This document shows, one piece after another, positions 42,344 to 53,260 of a stretch of DNA of 64,000 nt (position 1 is its first letter; every line of letters starts with the position of its first letter). The position numbers and the translations under genes were made by a program. This stretch comes from Cladopsammia gracilis (taxonomy: Eukaryota; Cnidaria; Anthozoa; Scleractinia; Dendrophylliidae): NCBI GenBank assembly GCA_022457155.1, contig JAJGOT010000313.1:701001-765000 (forward strand), read 5' to 3'. Under the pieces are notes generated by a model. It made no database searches. It worked only from the letters and a program-made list of their open reading frames with translations, and was not told where the DNA came from.

Positions 42344-45300
42344 ATGGGCAAGGATCGACCTACCTTCGATGCCAGCTCAGCGGATCGCCGCGGTGCATTT
42401 AAGTTTTTCGTCGCTTACTTCAGGGACTTCTGTGTCATGGAAGATTACATCAATCCCGCCAAACCCCTCGATAGCAACGACTATTGGATTTCAGCCAAAC
42501 GCCCGAAAGCCATGGCCGCTCTTCGGCGTGCATTTCCTCAGGCAGAATGGGACGTGCTTACGACCACTATTGACGCGCAAATACCTGAAGAGGACAAGCA
42601 AAACCCCGCTCAATGGCTCGCTAAGCTCTCCCAACACTATCTTGGCGGCGAACCGATAATCCAAAGCACACACAATTTTCTCCGTGTCCTGAAACAAGCT
42701 CCAGGGATGTCTATCCAAGCGTGGCACACTCTTGTGCGCTTGGAATATCAGAAGTGCAACTTCCCTTCCGCAGCAGATGACCGATTGCAAAGGGACATCT
42801 TTATTATTGGTTTAAATGATGCATTCCGACGTTTCCGCAGCGATATTATTTCTCATGAAGATTTAACTTCGCTCACATTTCCCCAAGTCATCTCTAGAGC
42901 GCGTGACTTTGAGGCCAGCATCCAAACGGACTCAGCCATCACCCAGCAACACCTCGAAGAGGGAGCTCACAAAGTGACGCCCACTGGGACCAAGCCAACA
43001 TTACCTCCTCGCCCGCCCAGGCGTCCGGCCGGTCCTCCCACTGAAAGTGCCCGCTCTACTTGCATTTGGTGCGGCCGTGCAGCACATCCTTCACGTCGAC
43101 ACTGCCCCGCATCCAATGACACCTGTCATGGCTGTGGCAAACGTGGACACTGGCAACAGGTCTGCAGGGCGTCCTCTGCAAATGTGGTATCTGATGTGGA
43201 ACAGAATTTCACCAATGAGTCTCAACCCACTTACCTCATCACTCATGATGTATACCAAGTTTCATCCTCACCTAAAGGCATCTTTGTTGACCTTGACCTC
43301 AGCCCTCCTGCCGCCAAACCATCATCTTTCAAACGACTGAGATTTCAGGTTGACTCGGGCTGCTCCTGTAACACCATACACGTCACTGACCTGAACAATC
43401 TCTCTCCAGTCCAAGTGAAACCGTCCCCTGTTCGCCTACTGGACTACTCGAAGACCGTCATCCCAACCACAGGACAAGCCACACTACAGTGCACGCGCCG
43501 AGGAAAAGCATTCGAGATTGTAGTCCAAGTCATCACGGCACAGCGCTACTACCCTCCCCTTTTGGGTCTGGCTGACAGCACCCGGATGGGCATCATTCAA
43601 TATGATGTGGGCACAGCCAATCAGCTCGAAGACACTCAAGCAGCACCACCTCCTCTTGGTGAGTTGTCACTAAATTATATCAAACAGGCTTATCCAGAAT
43701 TATTTGAGGGCTTAGGCAAACTGAGTGAACCCTTTTCCATAACCCTAAATCCTGATGTGAATCCCGTCCAAGCACCTCCCCATCGCTACGCGGCACCCAA
43801 ACTACCCATCATCAAGGAGGCACTAGACAAGCTAATCCACACTGGCCAACTGGTTCGAGTGAACCAACCCACCACATGGATATCTAACATGGTTGTACGT
43901 GAGCGTCCCGCAACGGCCAACAGACCTGCCAAAGTTAGAATTTGCTTGGACCCCTCTCAAACAGTCAATAAGGCCATCATTCGACCAGTTTACCCCATAC
44001 CTACCCTTGAAGAAAACATCCATCGTTTCCATCAAGCAAAGATCTTTTCTGTCTTTGACATCAAAGATGCGTTTCAAACCATTGAACTGACACTTGAATC
44101 CTCTCTGTTGACCACCATGCATACCCCGTGGGGCCGTTATCGCTGGACACGCCTTCCATTTGGCATTAGTTCAGCTCCTGAGGAATTTCAACGTCGTCTC
44201 CATGATATCCTGAGCGGAATGGAAGGCGTTGTCAACATCGCCGACGATATCATTGTCATCGGCCGGGGTGAATCTTTGGATGACGCCACCAAAGATCATG
44301 ACCGCACTGTCCTTAACTTGCTGACTCGCCTCTCCGAGCATAACCTCAAGCTCAACCTAGAAAAAATCCAGTTCAAAACATCCACCGCGCCATTCATGGG
44401 CCACGTGCTCACTCCCGAGGGACTTAAACCCAGCACAGAGATAGTAACTGCTGTCCTGGAAATGCCTCAACCTCAAGACAAAGCCGCCACTCGCCGTTTC
44501 TTGGGAACCATCACCTATCTAGCCAAGTTCTGCCCAAATCTAAGTGAAGTTGTCCGCCCTCTACGTGACCTCACTCACATTAAACAAGAATTTCTCTGGG
44601 CTGAGCAGCACAGCAATGCCTTTGCCAAAGCTAAGGAACTAGTGTCCAAGACACCTTGTCTGCGCTACTTTAACATAAATTCCCCTGTAGTACTTCAAGT
44701 AGATGCCTCAGAATATGGCCTTGGTGCGGCACTGCTTCAACCAGCCACTGACCCCAATGGTTCGAACAACATCCAATGGCAACCAGTCGCCTACAGTTCC
44801 AGCTCTCTCTCTCCAACTGAACAGCGCTATGCTCAAATTGAAAAAGAAACTCTTGCCATTGTTCATGCCTTTCACAAATTCGACCAGCTCCTCTTTGGCA
44901 AGTCTGACATCACGGTTCACAGTGATCATCAACCCTTAGAAACTATCTTCAAGCGCCCTCTAGCCTCTGCTCCACGTCGTCTCCAGAGCATGATCCTTGC
45001 CCTTCAGCGATACAGTTTCAGTGTTGAATACCGAAAGGGCTCCACCCTTCACATCGCAGACACCCTTTCTCGAGCGCCTTTGCCCACCACGTCCCACAAG
45101 CAAGTCCATGATGAGCTTGTCTACCGAGTGGAGCTTGAGTCAACCACACCTGACCTTTCCAGCTTCCAAGATGCTACCCTCCGGGACATTAGAGCTGCGG
45201 CTTCCTCAGATCCTGAACAGATTGCTCTCCACTCCCTAGTTCTCACGGGTTGGCCTAATGACAAGTCAGCTGTTTCTGATTTAGCACGGCCATATTGGTC

Positions 45301-46687
45301 CGTACGTCATGAGCTCACTGCCCATGACGGCTTACTTTTCAAGCAGGATCGGGTCATCATTCCAACCTCGCTTCGAGACAGCCTCTTACGCAAACTCCAT
45401 GCCGCCCATCGGGGCTCTGAGTTTACCCTCCGCCATGCTCGCAATTGTGTGTTCTGGCCTGGCCTTAACAGTCAGATCACTGACATGTGCCAATCTTGTG
45501 CGACTTGTGCTCGACATGCACATCAACACCCTCGAGAGCCACTCCAGTCCTACCCAGCACCCACTTTACCCTGGCAACTTGTCTCTCAAGACCTATTTGA
45601 ACTCAAAGGTAATGCTTATTTGATCACTGTTGACCATTACAGCGATTTCTACGAAATTGATCGACTCCCAACCATCCAGTCATCAGCTGTCATCCAGGCC
45701 ACCAAGCAGCATTTCAGCAGGCATGGCATTCCACACACCCTCATAACAGACAATGGCGCTCAGTTCTCCTCAGACCTATTTAAGACATTTGCCAAGAAGT
45801 ATCAATTCAACCACATCACATCGTCACCATACTGGTCTCAGTCTAACGGCCGAGCAGAAGCCGCTGTTAAATCAGCCAAACACATCCTCCTCACAGCTAA
45901 TGACGTGGATTTAGCCCTTTTGTCTGTTCGCAACACTGCACCTGCTGGAAACACCTTCTCTCCGGCCCAGCGCTTGTTTGGTCGCACACTCCGCAGTGAC
46001 ATCCCTCAACCTGCAGCAGCATTGGAACCCTTCACGCCCCCGCGTGACACAGTGGTAACTGACCACATCCAACGTAAATTGAAGCAAAAGAAGGCATATG
46101 ACAAACAAGCAAGCGCACCCCTTCCGGATCTTCCTCCGGGCTGTTATGTGTATGCAAAGCCACCACCTACCTCATCTAGCAAGGCCTGGATCCAAGGCAA
46201 AGTTATTGGTTCTGCTGGTCCTCGGTCATACTATATCGACACCGGAATCAGTCGAATTCGACGAAACCGCGTTCAAGTCCAGCGGGCTCCCCTCCAACTC
46301 ACACAGGAAACTCCTTCTCACAACTGGGCTGCACCAAATCTTCCTGACAAATTATCACCGAACTCTCTAACAGCTTTGCCAACATCATCCCAGACTTCTC
46401 AAGGGACTATAGCAAGTTCATCATTAACTCCATCAGCGGTTCCTGTAACACCTTTGGCCCCAACAAGTTCCCTCTCCACTCCAGCACAGGCCCCTGCAAC
46501 TGCTATAGCACCAACTACAGCTGATGAAAGTCATCCAATAATGTCTCCTCCTGCATCCAGCCCTGTCGCCTCACCACCCACGGTATCCCAGTCACCCTTG
46601 GTCACTCCATCACCCAGCTTGCCTAAACCTCACACTGTAACTCGTAGGGGCCGGGTGGTCCGTCGCCCTGCTAGATATTCGGACTAA
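42344..46687 (+). CDS. Gypsy-3 gag-pol polyprotein (1447 codons)
   Basis: Start chosen at ATG 42344 (MGKDRPTF); an in-frame TTG upstream is not a normal start. Gag spans residues 1-290, with two knuckles, CIWCGRAAHPSRRHC at 240 and CHGCGKRGHWQQVC at 261. The protease active site is DSG at 337. RT has FSVFDIKDAFQTIEL near 570, WTRLPFGISSAPEEFQRR, and IADDIIV with Asp 634/635 (ADD, not YxDD). RNase H has VDASEYGLGAALL at 787. The integrase zinc finger is near 1018; its core shows Asp 1097, Asp 1136 and Glu 1172, exact D,D35E spacing. The last 170 residues are Ser/Pro/Thr-rich and end in RRGRVVRRPARYSD. Gag and pol share one frame. All catalytic residues are present. Confidence 0.95.
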   Translation: MGKDRPTFDASSADRRGAFKFFVAYFRDFCVMEDYINPAKPLDSNDYWISAKRPKAMAALRRAFPQAEWDVLTTTIDAQIPEEDKQNPAQWLAKLSQHYLGGEPIIQSTHNFLRVLKQAPGMSIQAWHTLVRLEYQKCNFPSAADDRLQRDIFIIGLNDAFRRFRSDIISHEDLTSLTFPQVISRARDFEASIQTDSAITQQHLEEGAHKVTPTGTKPTLPPRPPRRPAGPPTESARSTCIWCGRAAHPSRRHCPASNDTCHGCGKRGHWQQVCRASSANVVSDVEQNFTNESQPTYLITHDVYQVSSSPKGIFVDLDLSPPAAKPSSFKRLRFQVDSGCSCNTIHVTDLNNLSPVQVKPSPVRLLDYSKTVIPTTGQATLQCTRRGKAFEIVVQVITAQRYYPPLLGLADSTRMGIIQYDVGTANQLEDTQAAPPPLGELSLNYIKQAYPELFEGLGKLSEPFSITLNPDVNPVQAPPHRYAAPKLPIIKEALDKLIHTGQLVRVNQPTTWISNMVVRERPATANRPAKVRICLDPSQTVNKAIIRPVYPIPTLEENIHRFHQAKIFSVFDIKDAFQTIELTLESSLLTTMHTPWGRYRWTRLPFGISSAPEEFQRRLHDILSGMEGVVNIADDIIVIGRGESLDDATKDHDRTVLNLLTRLSEHNLKLNLEKIQFKTSTAPFMGHVLTPEGLKPSTEIVTAVLEMPQPQDKAATRRFLGTITYLAKFCPNLSEVVRPLRDLTHIKQEFLWAEQHSNAFAKAKELVSKTPCLRYFNINSPVVLQVDASEYGLGAALLQPATDPNGSNNIQWQPVAYSSSSLSPTEQRYAQIEKETLAIVHAFHKFDQLLFGKSDITVHSDHQPLETIFKRPLASAPRRLQSMILALQRYSFSVEYRKGSTLHIADTLSRAPLPTTSHKQVHDELVYRVELESTTPDLSSFQDATLRDIRAAASSDPEQIALHSLVLTGWPNDKSAVSDLARPYWSVRHELTAHDGLLFKQDRVIIPTSLRDSLLRKLHAAHRGSEFTLRHARNCVFWPGLNSQITDMCQSCATCARHAHQHPREPLQSYPAPTLPWQLVSQDLFELKGNAYLITVDHYSDFYEIDRLPTIQSSAVIQATKQHFSRHGIPHTLITDNGAQFSSDLFKTFAKKYQFNHITSSPYWSQSNGRAEAAVKSAKHILLTANDVDLALLSVRNTAPAGNTFSPAQRLFGRTLRSDIPQPAAALEPFTPPRDTVVTDHIQRKLKQKKAYDKQASAPLPDLPPGCYVYAKPPPTSSSKAWIQGKVIGSAGPRSYYIDTGISRIRRNRVQVQRAPLQLTQETPSHNWAAPNLPDKLSPNSLTALPTSSQTSQGTIASSSLTPSAVPVTPLAPTSSLSTPAQAPATAIAPTTADESHPIMSPPASSPVASPPTVSQSPLVTPSPSLPKPHTVTRRGRVVRRPARYSD

Positions 46688-47012
46688 TTGCATGATGTCA
46701 CACTCACTTCCGATTGCTTTCTTATCATAGATGCTGAGTTCCCGTTGTTGTAAACAAGTATAGTCTACATGGACTTTCAACAGCAGTGACAGTGCTCGCA
46801 AATGGAACTATTGACATTATTGGTTTATGTTCATTTCTCCAATGGAACTATTGACATTTTCAGTTCATGTTCACTTCTCTAATCTTTGTAACATTGACAA
46901 TATATTTTATATTTTATATTTTATGCGATATACTTTTATTGGATGAACTATCCGTTTATTGATTACCTAATATATGATTTTTGCAAGAAGAGATTTTTGT
47001 AAGAAGAGGGCG

Positions 47013-47182
47013 TGTTACCCGACATCCTCTGATGTGACATAGTCATGTTGTAACGTGACGTGACATACCCATGATTCTTTGTAAGCTAGATTGTCTTTCC
47101 TCGTGTGAGTCAGCCATGTTGATTCATGCAATAAAGTCTGTTCATGTTTGTCAAGAACCTTGGCTCTTGTTGACTCGTTACA
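47013..47182 (+). repeat. Gypsy-3 3' LTR
   Basis: 170 bp, identical by eye to the 5' LTR. Confidence 0.95.
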
Positions 47183-48149
47183 ATTTGAGGAATTCATTTC
47201 TCTACATTCACAAGGGAACGAGAATGTAAAGTCATTATGCTGGGAATAGGAGGCCGAACGGTTGACAAAATGGTCCGCAACGACCTCCCCACTATCCGCA
47301 AAATGGCCCCAAGGATAGTTATTCTGGAACTTGGATCTAACGATCTGTGTGATGCAACCTGCGATGCGCAAACAGCAGGATTGGCAATTGAGGCTTTTGT
47401 GGAACTGTTGCACACCCAATGTAACATTAAATACATCATGGTATGCGAAGTAAAACCACAGGAAAGGCCCCCCTTTTTAAGTTATAACAAGAGGCTAGCT
47501 GGTAGCCTGTACTCATGCGCTTGCATAAGAACGTTTTATGGTTTATTTTAACTGGGTCACGCACCCTTTCCCTCTCAACGAATTTTGCGTGACATGTAAG
47601 TCTTGTTTTGTTTACATATTATAAGATATCATTTATTACGACTGAATTTACAACTGAACTTAAACACGTTTTATAAGCATTTCTCTAAAATTAGCGACAA
47701 CAGAAAGAAAAATTCAATCACAAATTGATATCAACATAAATTCCCATCGAAAACTGTAATTTCTTTTCCGGTGAAGTCCAAATGCCAGTGGCTTGACTCG
47801 GCTATTTGAAAACAAGAACGTGATTACGGGCACGCCGAAAATCACGAGGTCGCATGTCAACCAATCAGACCAGTGAAAGTCCTCCCGCGGGATACGGGAA
47901 ACTTTAAGGGACGGACCATTAGAAAAGTGATGGGGGGTGTGGGGGATTTTCAGCTTGCACGAATTTTTTTTTTCGCCCATTGCTTGTGCAGAATTTTTTT
48001 TTTGCAGGTGAAACCCTCTGCACGAATTTTTTTTTCAGACAAATATTGCTTTGTTTGTCATTTACTAATTAAAAAAAAAGGTGTAATACTTAAAAACAAT
48101 TTTTGACCAGTGAATAGATGGTAAATGGCACGCCTACACTGATTCCCTT

Positions 48150-49363
48150 TGTGGGGTTACGTTTGCGTCGCATTGGAGCCTTCAGATTTTTCCTCGTACG
48201 AGCGTGTCTTTGAGGGATTTGCCCCTTTTGTATTATATTATCGGAGGTTTCTTGTAAATGGTTTTTAGCAGTGGCTGTTTTTGTATAGAACTCCAGTTGT
48301 CCATCACTATTTGTTTGAGATTTTGCACTGCTGGGTGGTACGTAGTGACAAAAGGCAAGGCTGACTGTCTAAAGGCGAAATTGACCCCTGATAGTGGCCT
48401 CTCTATGACTGTTTTTGGATACCCACGCGCGATAAGGCGTAGTTTGAAGTTAGAGAGGCACTCTTCAAATGTTGTTTTTGAAGAGTTCGTTTTCTGTAGT
48501 CTAATTGCTTCGCCTTTGATAAAACCTCTTTTTACGGCTGGAGGATGACAAGAGGTAAAGTGTGTATATTGAAAGGTTTCAGTCGGTTTGTAGTGTGTCT
48601 TGATGTCCAGGATGGATTCGCTTTTAAACCTTTCCCCTTTGAATACAACTGTATCAAGGAAAGTTATTTTGTTCTCTGATACTTCAGCTGTAAATTTAAT
48701 GGTAGGGTGGAGTCTATTAGCTTGATCAATAAAAAGTTTGACTTCTTGTATATTGGTGTCCCAAAGGGAGAAAATGTCGTCAATGTAGCGTTTCCATACT
48801 ATTGGTTTCGTATTGCTTTGTTTAATTATTCTTGTTTCAATTTCCGCCATGAAAATATTTGCAAATGACACTGCCATTTTTGTTCCCATAGCGGTTCCAT
48901 GAGTTTGGAGATAATTTTCGCCATTGAACTGAAACGAATTTTCCTTTAGGATTAAAACAAGCATTTCATTTAGGAAACGTGTAGGTATGGGAGGGTTGTT
49001 ATTGTGGAAAGTTTCGTATGCTTTGCACACCACTTCTATTCCTTCCTCCTGTGGAATGTTTGTATACAAGTAGTGACATCCATTGAAACTAAAATTGTAT
49101 CCTGGCCCATTTTAGTTTTCTCTATGAATTTGATGAAATCGGTTGTATCCTTAATATAGGATAGTTGTTGTGAGCGATAGGCTGAAGCAGACTATCCACA
49201 AAAGAAGATATTCTCTCCGTAGGGCCTTCACAGCCCGAGATGATGAGCCTGCCGACCGGTTTAGGTTTGTGGATTTTCGTTAGCGTGTAGAATATTGGTA
49301 ATCTTGGCGGTTTGGGAGTTTGTAAAAGCCATTTTTAAGCGATGACGAAGTCATCGGGTTATT
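48150..49363 (-). pseudogene. Penelope-like RT, main part
   Basis: The minus strand encodes LTKIHKPKPVGRLIISGCEG (with one frame change), ILVSMDVT, MYTNIPQEEGI, QTHGTAMGTKMAVSFANIFM, and the active site in WKRYIDDIFSLW. It then reads FLDTVVFKGERF, THYKPTETFQYTHFTSCHPP, FVTTYHPAVQNLKQIV and KRGKSLKDTLVRGKI. This order is that of Penelope-like RTs, with the YxDD motif as YIDD. A frameshift lies between 49069 and 49100. The GIY-YIG endonuclease that usually follows is not present. The longest open piece is 49069-48233 (278 codons). Confidence 0.8.
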
Positions 49364-50344
49364 AGGGAGCTTACGAATCGACGACTTTTGCACGACGACG
49401 CCGTTGGGTCAGGTCATAGTCCCGCGTCGTCGTCCTGCAGAAATTTTAATTTACGATTCCCAATGAAGACGACGACGTTGGTGAGCGCGCACAAATCGTT
49501 GGGCGGTGTTGGATCTCTTGGACAGCTGGACAAGTGAATTGTTTAAAATGCGAAATATCTACGGCAGACTTATCCTAACAGTCGAAGCGACCAAAAATAG
49601 ACAAAGCTTAGAAAACGAAAATTGCCCGACATTTACGCATTTACAAGCCTATGTAACTGATGTCCCTATAAATCAATCTGCTCGCTCGCATAGCAGAAAA
49701 GCCGAGACAAATTTGTGTTTCTACAACTTCAGGCTGGCTAAAAGACGATTCAGGACAAGAATAAAAAACCTCATCTAATTACAAAGCTTAACTTTTTGAA
49801 ATCTAGCAGCGTGTATAGCTTCCAGTCCCGGTTTCCAGTAAAATATTTTTCTATTAATTTTTAACTATAGACCCGACTATAAAATATACACCCCTTTTAA
49901 TTTCTTTGAAAATTCGTTAAACAAAAGCAATGCCTTATCCTTCAATAAGGTGTGGTTAACATCAGTAAACGAGTTTTCATTCAGCAATCTCATCCTGACC
50001 TTTTCGTGTCACTTGGCGTTTCACTTGTTTCACTTGTCATATTTCTACTTGATATTTTGGGGCGTTACTTGAATGAAAACAGACAAAAAGTCAGAAACAT
50101 TTATGTCAAGAACATCTCCCTGATGTGATTTTTGAATTATCTGGCAGAATCCCCTGAATTAACGAGAGAAAACTTCGAAAACTGACCTCACGTTCTGCTG
50201 TTTTGGCGACGCCGTCAATTTGCTGAAAACAACCTCGTCGACTTTGGCTCGACGCCGGCAACTTCCCACAAAATCATGCGCAGTAGGCATGTCACGCAAT
50301 CCAACGGCGTCGTCGTGCGAAAGTCGTCGATTCGTAAGCTCCCT
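49364..50344. mobile_element. 981-bp MITE, family AGGGAGCTTA, ATT flanks
   Basis: Terminal inverted repeats of about 44 bp (agggagcttacgaatcgacg, then cacgacgacgccgttgg). ATT on both sides (49361-49363, 50345-50347). Same terminal family as 8056-8420. A 90-codon ORF inside has no recognisable domain. It is inserted in the Penelope-like RT. Confidence 0.75.
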
Positions 50345-50347
50345 ATT

Positions 50348-52740
50348 GCCGTCGTGCCGTGGTGTCCGGATTACACCCGAGAAACATTGGGAACTAGCCT
50401 TGGAAGATAAGGTCACGTGACCACCTCGTACTTTGCTCCGCCATTTTGTTTTGAAGTGTGGAGAAAAGGTTTGTTTGTCTGTTTCAAATTTTACCCCGCC
50501 GTGCATTATTTATCGTGAATATATTTGCGCTCACTTGCAAACAGACAGACACGAAGTGATATACATACATCAGCAGTACATACTCGCACTCGCGATAGAC
50601 AAAAGGTCTACACTAAATTATCGAGTCTGTCTGGGCGCTGAACTTTCGGAGCGGATCTTTGCCTGTCTTAGAAAGAACTTGTCAGAACTGAAGGCCAGAA
50701 ATAGCATCGATTTACTGAACTTTACTTACAACTGAGTATCCTACGAGAGCTGTAGTGTGCGGTGGTTCACGATAAGTTGTGTACAGAATATCGGAGCAAC
50801 TTCATTGTTTCGAAGGAAGAGAAGTAAATTAAACAGTTCATCTCGGATTCAAGCTATTAATAAAGGTGAGGCATCATACCAGCATATTGTGTATACAGTT
50901 ATGGTATCTTTGATGCAATATAGGCGAAGATTTCCGTATAACCCCATACATTAATTATGCATATATATATATATATATGTATATATACGCGCTATTATAA
51001 AGACAATAGAGAAAACAATGGACTGCCTTTGGGAATACATGTAGCATATATTATACAGGTTTATTTTTTTTAGGTCTAAAATGAGCATTTTCATCAGGGC
51101 AATGTCTCGCTGTTTGTAAGTAATTGTGGTAAACAGTGTGTAGCTACATGTATGTGCTTGACGGCCGTTGTTTACAATTTTAGAACGAATGCATCGACTT
51201 GGATTAGAAACAATTTAAATGAAATATTGTTGCTTGGTAATTCACTTTATTCCCATTTGTGTAAATTTGCTGGAAAGGACTATTTGTTGCTGTCTCCGAG
51301 ATTACATATGTCTCATATAAGAGATTGTCATTTACCATTACAGCAATTGCCCAACCTCCCCCTCAAAAATAGAATGGTCCATCCCTAAATGTGACCAGCC
51401 ACATGTCATAGTTTTTTCTATACATAAAATGAAATCTCTCAGCTCCCAAAATTTGAATTCTTCACCATCCATTGTATCTCTAAATGAAGCACTTTAATTT
51501 CTCTTTTAAGCCCCCATAAAGCCATTTTGATTTTAAACTTTAGTATGACAAAACACTTAAAAAATGAACTGAATCTCAAGGTACTTCATTTATTTTCTTT
51601 TAAAGGGACTCAATCACCTCCAGTCAATGCATCTGCAAACATTAAGCACATCAACTAATGCTGGTAACAATGATGAAAAGTCTCAAGTGCTGAAGAAACT
51701 GGTGACCTGCTGTATGTGCATTAATGAAACCACAAGATTTCAAACTACCAATAATAATAATCAGAGCTGACAAAGTCTTTTCAATTTGTGAAGCACAAAC
51801 ATGGAAACAATTTCCAGTTGTTGTCATTTGGCATTGTAACAGTTTTAACGATGTACATTGTACAGTTCAAATTGTGCTGCCTGTATTAACATGTCATAAT
51901 AAGGCTGTAAGGAAATTTATCAGGAAAACAGCCGTCCGGACAACAATGGACTGATTATCATGTAACTTGCAAAATGTACAAATATTGAATAATTGCACAC
52001 AAGTGAAACTAACTCAGAAAATGAAAATGTCACCTGTGCTTAACGGGTGCGTGACATATATTAAGCCTGATCAGCATAAAATTATACCAACCAAATATGT
52101 CACAAATATGAAGGAAAAACGATGAATTGTTTTGATTTTGCACACACGTTTGTGCAATATGGTTTAAATAAAATGTGCTATCACCAATGCAGCAACCACA
52201 ATTGTGTGATATATTTCTCATGCATATCACGATTATTGGTGTCAGCCAGTAATGACCATTACGCTCCACGCGCCTCTGTTGTTGTTATTTATTTGAACAC
52301 AGATCGAGACTGCATAATGGTCACTACTGGGTCTTCAACAGGAGGTTCTGGTATAAAAAAGGGCTTAGCCCGGGGCCTGACCTGGCCATTCTCACCTTCA
52401 GTTTTCAATCCAATATAAAAGAATCAACAACTGACAAACATACGTTATTCCTACGACCATTAGTAGAAAAATTGAAAATGTTTGGAAAAAACGTCATTGT
52501 ACCAATGAAAGTTCTATCACAAGTCCTTGGCTTCTTCTGATTTTATTTGCTGGGACGATGAGCTTTTTAAAGCAAATTTCATTTATAGGATGCTCTGGTC
52601 AACAGCATACACTGACTGAAAGACGCCGAAATTTGCATTTCACACGGACCCTTTTCTAGTGGAACTTCGCATTTAAATCGAGTGATTCACTGATTTTATC
52701 AGAGCATCCCAGACCTATTGATTTAACACCAAGTTGAAAC
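50348..52740. other. Unassigned stretch inside the 5.8-kb element
   Basis: The stretch has a (TA)n tract (50958-50990) and a possible protease fragment (51135-51388). Otherwise no domain is recognised. It separates the two parts of the Penelope-like RT, so it is a further insertion or rearrangement. Confidence 0.35.
51135..51388 (+). pseudogene. Possible papain-fold (OTU/UL36-like) protease fragment
   Basis: The frame reads KQCVATCMCLTAVVYNF, then W.RNNLNEILLLGNSLYSHL and GKDYLLLSPRL. The pattern 'QC.A.CL.A......W....L..IL..G..LY' resembles the N-terminal block, with catalytic Cys, of OTU- or UL36-type cysteine proteases carried by some eukaryotic transposons. The His block is not seen. Only the pattern supports this. 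Confidence 0.3.
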
Positions 52741-52749
52741 TCGTCGTCG

Positions 52750-53260
52750 CTTCTGTACGCATTGCGTACCTATTTTTTTGTCATGTCGTCTATGTGCTTG
52801 CCCAGATGTAGCAGAGAGATAAGTTTGTTAACTATCTCTTGTGTGTCTAACCATCGGTATTTTGAGAGGTTGGTAGTGCTCTCTCATGATTTTTTAGTTG
52901 CACTATGGCCTCGTTTATTTTGTCCGTTTTATTCATGAGGACTGTTGTTGTTCCTTTATCTGTCTTTTTAAGGTTTATGTCAGAGTGTTTTAAGTTTAGT
53001 GATGGCTTTGACCTCGCTAACATGACAAGTTATTTTTTGGCTTTGTAATTTTAATCTCAGAGAGTTTTATATACTCTCCAAATAGCTCTCAAGGGCAACG
53101 GATGGTTGAACCGGTGGAATCCAATTCGATTTGACGTGAAATGAATGCGGTTTTTTATTTTGGCCGTGAAAGATATATTGGAGGCGCATTCGCCTCGCAA
53201 ATTGTTCAAAATCCCGCAAGAGTCCTTGCCTTCAGTTTTAGTTTCGTTTGTCACGGGTGT
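52750..53260 (-). pseudogene. Penelope-like RT, N-terminal fragment
   Basis: The minus strand reads HSDINLKKTDKGTTTVLMNK, then INEAIVQLKNHESTTNLSKY and LHLGKHIDDMTKK. This is the KxDKG region that precedes the fingers of Penelope-like RTs. It should join the part at 49363-48150; about 3.4 kb lies between. Frameshifts are present. Confidence 0.65.

Larger units (their letters stand above)
41967..47182 (+). mobile_element. Gypsy-3: intact Ty3/gypsy retrotransposon
   Basis: The LTRs 41967-42136 and 47013-47182 are 170 bp each and look identical by eye. ATTT is repeated outside both (41963-41966, 47183-47186). The primer-binding site TGGTGTCAGAAGT follows the 5' LTR directly; a purine-rich aagaagagggcg precedes the 3' LTR. 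One uninterrupted gag-pol ORF fills the interior. This is the youngest and only complete element in the window. Confidence 0.95.
41895..47485 (+). pseudogene. SGNH-esterase-like ORF cut by Gypsy-3 and R1
   Basis: The ORF starts at ATG 41895 (MASSNDTPQTPSVLILGHSFVRR, words of the SGNH block I with catalytic Ser in GHS). It is cut at 41966 by Gypsy-3 and resumes at 47187 (EEFISLHSQG). After a one-base frame change it continues as MLGIGGRTVDKMVRNDLP and RIVILELGSNDLCD (GxND, block III), VELLHTQCNIKYIMVCEV, to the R1 insertion at 47486. SGNH esterase domains occur in ORF1 of some CR1/L2 LINEs, so this may itself be a LINE ORF1 relic; a host hydrolase is the alternative. C-terminal Asp/His are not seen. 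Confidence 0.6.

Noticed and set aside
49506..49778. 90-codon ORF in the 981-bp MITE
   Set aside because: No domain and not in the related 365-bp MITE; probably chance.
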